Source: Tianweitania populi
GTDB lineage: Bacteria > Pseudomonadota > Alphaproteobacteria > Rhizobiales > Rhizobiaceae
Direction: 5' to 3'
Length of the DNA stretch: 64,000 bases
Assembly (NCBI RefSeq): GCF_014652875.1
Contig: NZ_BMZQ01000001.1
Location: forward strand, 1-64,000
In this document: in pieces, positions 61,858 to 64,000 of the stretch
How positions within the stretch are numbered: the stretch's first letter is position 1
Layout: each line of letters begins with the position of its first letter
The notes under the pieces: generated by a model
What the model was told of the DNA's origin: nothing
The model's database searches: none
The model's input: the letters and a program-made list of their open reading frames with translations, nothing else
Program-made: the position numbers and the translations under genes

Positions 61858-61910
61858 CGGCTGCGTTCCGAATGGTAGGCATACGGCAACTGGCAAACTG
61901 GTCCGCCCCG

Positions 61911-62048
61911 CTATTCTGCTTCGAGCTCCATCGTCGCGGTGGCGCTTAAAGGAACGCCCACACCAACGAACGCGCCATCGACCCCCTGCGGCTCATGGCA
62001 GCTGCCGCAGCCGTAGCGGTTCAATAATTGCTTGCCTGTGTATGCCGT
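61911..62048 (-). pseudogene. Cytochrome c gene fragment
   Basis: On the minus strand a frame between stops reads TGKQLLNRYGCGSCHEPQGV, followed by DGAFVGVGVPLSATATMELE and TAG. CGSCH is a heme c attachment motif, and the preceding LLNRYG with the following VPL pattern are typical of the N-terminal part of class I cytochromes c. No start codon, signal peptide or distal Met is present, so it is a remnant of about 45 codons. The rest of the gene is missing on both sides, perhaps lost by deletion. Confidence 0.45.
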
Positions 62049-62372
62049 TCAGCTTGTTGCGGCTTCGGCGAAGATGCGGCTGCGGTTTTCGCGCCGGCTT
62101 GCCTTTACACCCCATGCCGCAGAGCTTCAGGTGAAGCCTGATGCAGCAAACATCAAACCGTGCAAACGTTGGCGGCTCAGGTGTTCAATCGAAGTAAGCG
62201 ATGTCGAATGCGTTTCTATGAGCCTGCAAGCATGGAGGAGGTTCCCTCTCAAGAAAATAACATAACATATGTTAAAGCCGTATATAATGATGTGGGTAGG
62301 AGAGGTTGAAGCATATCGACACGCTTTATTAGTTGAACTTATATCGACTGAATGCGGTCGTAGGGAGAAATC
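62049..62372. other. Intergenic region before the Crp/Fnr gene
   Basis: No convincing gene. The last 110 bases are clearly AT-rich and probably contain the promoter of the Crp/Fnr gene. A 12-bp perfect palindrome TAACATATGTTA lies at 62263-62274, and TATATAATG just after it (62281-62289) could be a -10-like element. Confidence 0.4.
62263..62274. promoter_or_regulatory. Palindrome TAACATATGTTA upstream of the Crp/Fnr gene
   Basis: A perfect 12-bp palindrome in an AT-rich stretch 99 bases before the start of the Crp/Fnr-type regulator. It is a candidate operator or simply part of the promoter. It does not match the FNR box TTGAT-N4-ATCAA. Confidence 0.35.
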
Positions 62373-63089
62373 TTGTCCGACTTTTTTGTCCAAAAATTGC
62401 GACATGGCGCTTCTCTGTCCGAAGACGACGAACGGGCGCTTCGCGCGCTTTGCATGAATGTCGACAAATTCGACCCCCAAAACGATGTGACGATGGAAGG
62501 CGATAAGCCAAAAAGCATCAAGCTTGTGCTGGAAGGCTGGGCGTGCCGCTACAAGCTCCTCGAAAACGGCAAAAGGCAGATCATCTCACTGTTTCTACCC
62601 GGCGACATGTGTGAGCCCTACATGACGCTGCCGCAGTTCATGGATCACTCGCTTGGCACGCTCACACCGGTTACGGTCGCGCGCGTGTCGCCGGAGGTTA
62701 TCAAGGCCGTCGCACGTGAAAGGCCGCAAATCGAAAAAGCGTTGTGGTGGGATCTCTTGCTCGCCATGGCGATGGGACGCGAAAGCATTGTGACCCTCGG
62801 GCGGCGTTCGGCCTCTGAGCGGTTGGGTCACCTTTTCTGCGAGCTGCATGTTCGGCTGGACAAAGTCGGGCTGGTGGATGGGCTTGGATATGAGATGCCG
62901 CTCACCCAGTCTAATCTTGGCGATTTGCTTGGCATGTCGACCGTGCATGTCAACCGCTCACTGCAAGAGTTGAGGGCGGCAGGCCTGGTGACCATGCATG
63001 GCCGGCGTGTAACGATCCTTAATCTGGAAGGTTTGCGATCAACGTCACTCTTCGATCCCACCTATTTGCAAAGCTACACACAGGCCTAA
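62373..63089 (+). CDS. Crp/Fnr-family transcriptional regulator
   Basis: A 238-residue regulator. The N-terminal cyclic-nucleotide-binding fold has KSIKLVLEGWACRYKLLENGKRQI, split here as VLEGWACRYKLL and RQIISLFLPGDMCEPY. The C-terminal Crp-type HTH reads LTQSNLGDLLGMSTVHVNRSLQ, followed by the wing LVTMHGRRVTIL. No N-terminal Cys cluster is present, so it is not an oxygen-sensing FNR. TTG is the start codon, with AGGGAG five bases upstream; no in-frame ATG occurs nearby. It is followed by a small HWE kinase, a pairing I associate with light or stress signalling in rhizobia and Methylobacterium. Confidence 0.85.
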   Translation: MSDFFVQKLRHGASLSEDDERALRALCMNVDKFDPQNDVTMEGDKPKSIKLVLEGWACRYKLLENGKRQIISLFLPGDMCEPYMTLPQFMDHSLGTLTPVTVARVSPEVIKAVARERPQIEKALWWDLLLAMAMGRESIVTLGRRSASERLGHLFCELHVRLDKVGLVDGLGYEMPLTQSNLGDLLGMSTVHVNRSLQELRAAGLVTMHGRRVTILNLEGLRSTSLFDPTYLQSYTQA

Positions 63090-63128
63090 GTGAACTTTCG
63101 TGCGTTCGGGTTGTTTGGACGGTTCACT
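63089..63128 (+). repeat. Inverted repeat between the Crp/Fnr and HWE kinase genes
   Basis: AGTGAAC (63089-63095) and GTTCACT (63122-63128) are exact reverse complements framing a 26-base G/T-rich loop. It starts at the stop of the Crp/Fnr gene and ends just before the kinase's ribosome site (GAGGGG). Possible operator or mild terminator. Confidence 0.4.
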
Positions 63129-63142
63129 AAGAGGGGTTCTTC

Positions 63143-63823
63143 ATGACTGCGTTTGAAGACGCTAAGCAGCGCGCGGAACTTGAAGCAGACAATGCGCGGT
63201 TGCGTCGGCTGCTTGATCAACGTGACGCGCCGGGCGAACTAAGGCACCGGCTTGCCAATACCTTGGCGATGCTGAGGACCATCATCCGCAAATCAGCGGA
63301 AACCAAGCGCGACCTCGACGCCTATGTCGGGCATATCGAGGACCGCATCTCCACGGTAGCGCATGTCCATGCTGCCGTTGACAAGCATGGTGGCGTCGAG
63401 CTTCAAAGCCTCTTAGCCAACGAGTTGCTCCATTACGGAGCGAAGGAAGGCGAACAAGTCAAACTGGATGGGCCGTACCTGCTGCTGGAGCCCACGGCAG
63501 GGCAGGTCTTCGCGCTTGCTGTCCACGAATTGGCAGTGAACGCCGTGGAGCACGGTGCTCTGGGTATGGGCGAAGGCCGCGTCGATGTCGCGTGGAAGGT
63601 CGATCGCGACGGCGACGAGATGTTGGTCACCTTCACGTGGAAGGAAAGCGGTCAGACGGGGCTAAGCGAAGGTCGCCATAAAGGCTTTGGCACGGAAGTG
63701 CTGACGCAAATGTTGGCCTATGAAATGAAGGCGACCACGGCGCTCGCCGTGGAGGCCGATGGCCTCCGCTGCACGATCCGTCTTCCCCTGCCGCCTCGCA
63801 TCGGCTCGGTTCGAGAAGCTTGA
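63143..63823 (+). CDS. Small HWE/HisKA_2-type histidine kinase
   Basis: A 226-residue kinase without a sensory domain. A coiled-coil start (AKQRAELEADNARLRRLLDQ) leads to the phospho-His in LRHRLANTLAMLRTIIRK (near residue 34). The ATP site has the N box HELAVNAVEHGAL near residue 130, FTWKESGQ (W-E of the HWE family), and HKGFGTEVLTQML. It likely receives a signal through a partner protein. GAGGGG precedes the ATG. The CheB-like frame follows 81 bases downstream, so kinase and methylesterase-like protein may act together. Confidence 0.85.
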   Translation: MTAFEDAKQRAELEADNARLRRLLDQRDAPGELRHRLANTLAMLRTIIRKSAETKRDLDAYVGHIEDRISTVAHVHAAVDKHGGVELQSLLANELLHYGAKEGEQVKLDGPYLLLEPTAGQVFALAVHELAVNAVEHGALGMGEGRVDVAWKVDRDGDEMLVTFTWKESGQTGLSEGRHKGFGTEVLTQMLAYEMKATTALAVEADGLRCTIRLPLPPRIGSVREA

Positions 63824-63904
63824 GGCTCAGAGCCTGACGACACTGGCGGCAGGTCTTGAGGAACCTGTGTGCGCCCATACGAACCGTTCAGGAAGGACTA
63901 CCGA

Positions 63905-64000
63905 ATGACAGCACCGGCCAAAAAGGACATTGTCGCGATCGGCGGTTAGGCCGGCAGCGGCGCGGTGCTGCGAAAGCTGATCGGTCAACTGCCGCAGGAT
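63905..64000 (+). pseudogene. CheB-like methylesterase gene start, catalytic Ser codon replaced by TAG
   Basis: The frame starts at ATG 63905 with AGGAAGG upstream and reads KKDIVAIGG, then TAG (63944-63946), then AGSGAVLRKLIGQLPQD to the end of the window. CheB methylesterase domains have the motif IG(A/G)SAG, in which the Ser is the nucleophile. Here that codon is TAG, one base from TCG. The protein as read stops after 13 residues, and no restart is visible within the window. It may be a pseudogene, or a sequencing error. The remainder lies beyond the window. Confidence 0.65.

Noticed and set aside
46910-63946. TAG reassigned to serine in this genome
   Set aside because: Several intact genes end in TAG at the expected family length (quinone oxidoreductase at 10927, DUF1192 at 12231, ArsR-like at 13893, actE at 29388, AraC at 61857). 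TAG therefore works as a normal stop, so full reassignment is not supported; partial suppression or error remains possible.
1-64000. tRNA or rRNA genes, CRISPR arrays, insertion sequences
   Set aside because: By-eye search for T-arm motifs, regularly spaced repeats and transposase motifs gave nothing convincing. A tRNA or Rfam search would settle the first.

Overview
The window looks like part of a chromosome from an alphaproteobacterium of the order Hyphomicrobiales (rhizobia-like, probably Phyllobacteriaceae-related). This rests on GapR (DUF2312), TrcR (DUF1013), DUF1192, DUF1036 and DUF1244 proteins, two HWE-type histidine kinases, EcfG-type promoter boxes and a RirA-type iron box. Overall base composition is GC-rich, with many 4-nt stop/start overlaps. 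No rRNA, tRNA, CRISPR array or intact insertion sequence was recognised by eye.

Layout. 1-7.9 kb: end of xylA, a CYTH/CHAD protein, then a carnitine-catabolism cluster (GlxA-type regulator divergent from a BKACE enzyme and L-carnitine dehydrogenase), a propionyl-CoA synthetase and an SDR. 8-14.7 kb: WYL regulator, TrcR, small basic protein, aldo/keto reductase, quinone oxidoreductase, MFS transporter with an ArsR-like regulator, and two DUF465 proteins. 14.7-21.4 kb: a housekeeping block (purE-purK, LprI-like protein, type-B L36, TPR protein, pyruvate kinase with DUF1036, N-formylglutamate amidohydrolase, DUF1244, GapR) closed by a strong terminator. 21.4-23.3 kb: a region of small orphan ORFs and an XRE regulator. 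23.3-35.2 kb: one long tightly packed operon encoding Alternative Complex III (actABCDEF), a small membrane protein, a SCO copper chaperone and a caa3-type cytochrome oxidase (coxBACD), ending in a hairpin. Together these make a complete quinol-to-oxygen branch.

35.3-43.3 kb: a BON-domain stress protein and a PaoABC-type periplasmic aldehyde oxidoreductase, each preceded by a GGAAC-N16-GGTT element typical of the general-stress sigma factor EcfG, next to a GAF/PAS/HWE kinase and a single-domain response regulator. 43.4-46.2 kb: a heme/hemoglobin receptor with a near-perfect RirA box, then a gene-poor stretch with a nested hairpin. 46.2-47.9 kb: an ABC-F ATPase gene cut by one in-frame TAG. 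48.2-56.9 kb: GntR regulator, oligopeptide-type ABC importer, gamma-glutamyltransferase, TSUP permease and dual ATPase, which fit uptake and cytoplasmic cleavage of gamma-glutamyl peptides such as glutathione. 57-61.9 kb: periplasmic siderophore esterase, TonB siderophore receptor and a divergent AraC regulator. 61.9-64 kb: a cytochrome c gene fragment, a Crp/Fnr regulator, a small HWE kinase and the start of a CheB-like gene in which the catalytic serine codon reads TAG.

The most notable points are two genes interrupted by TAG where serine is expected, the ACIII-caa3 operon placed beside a patch of orphan ORFs, and paired EcfG-type promoters on adjacent operons.
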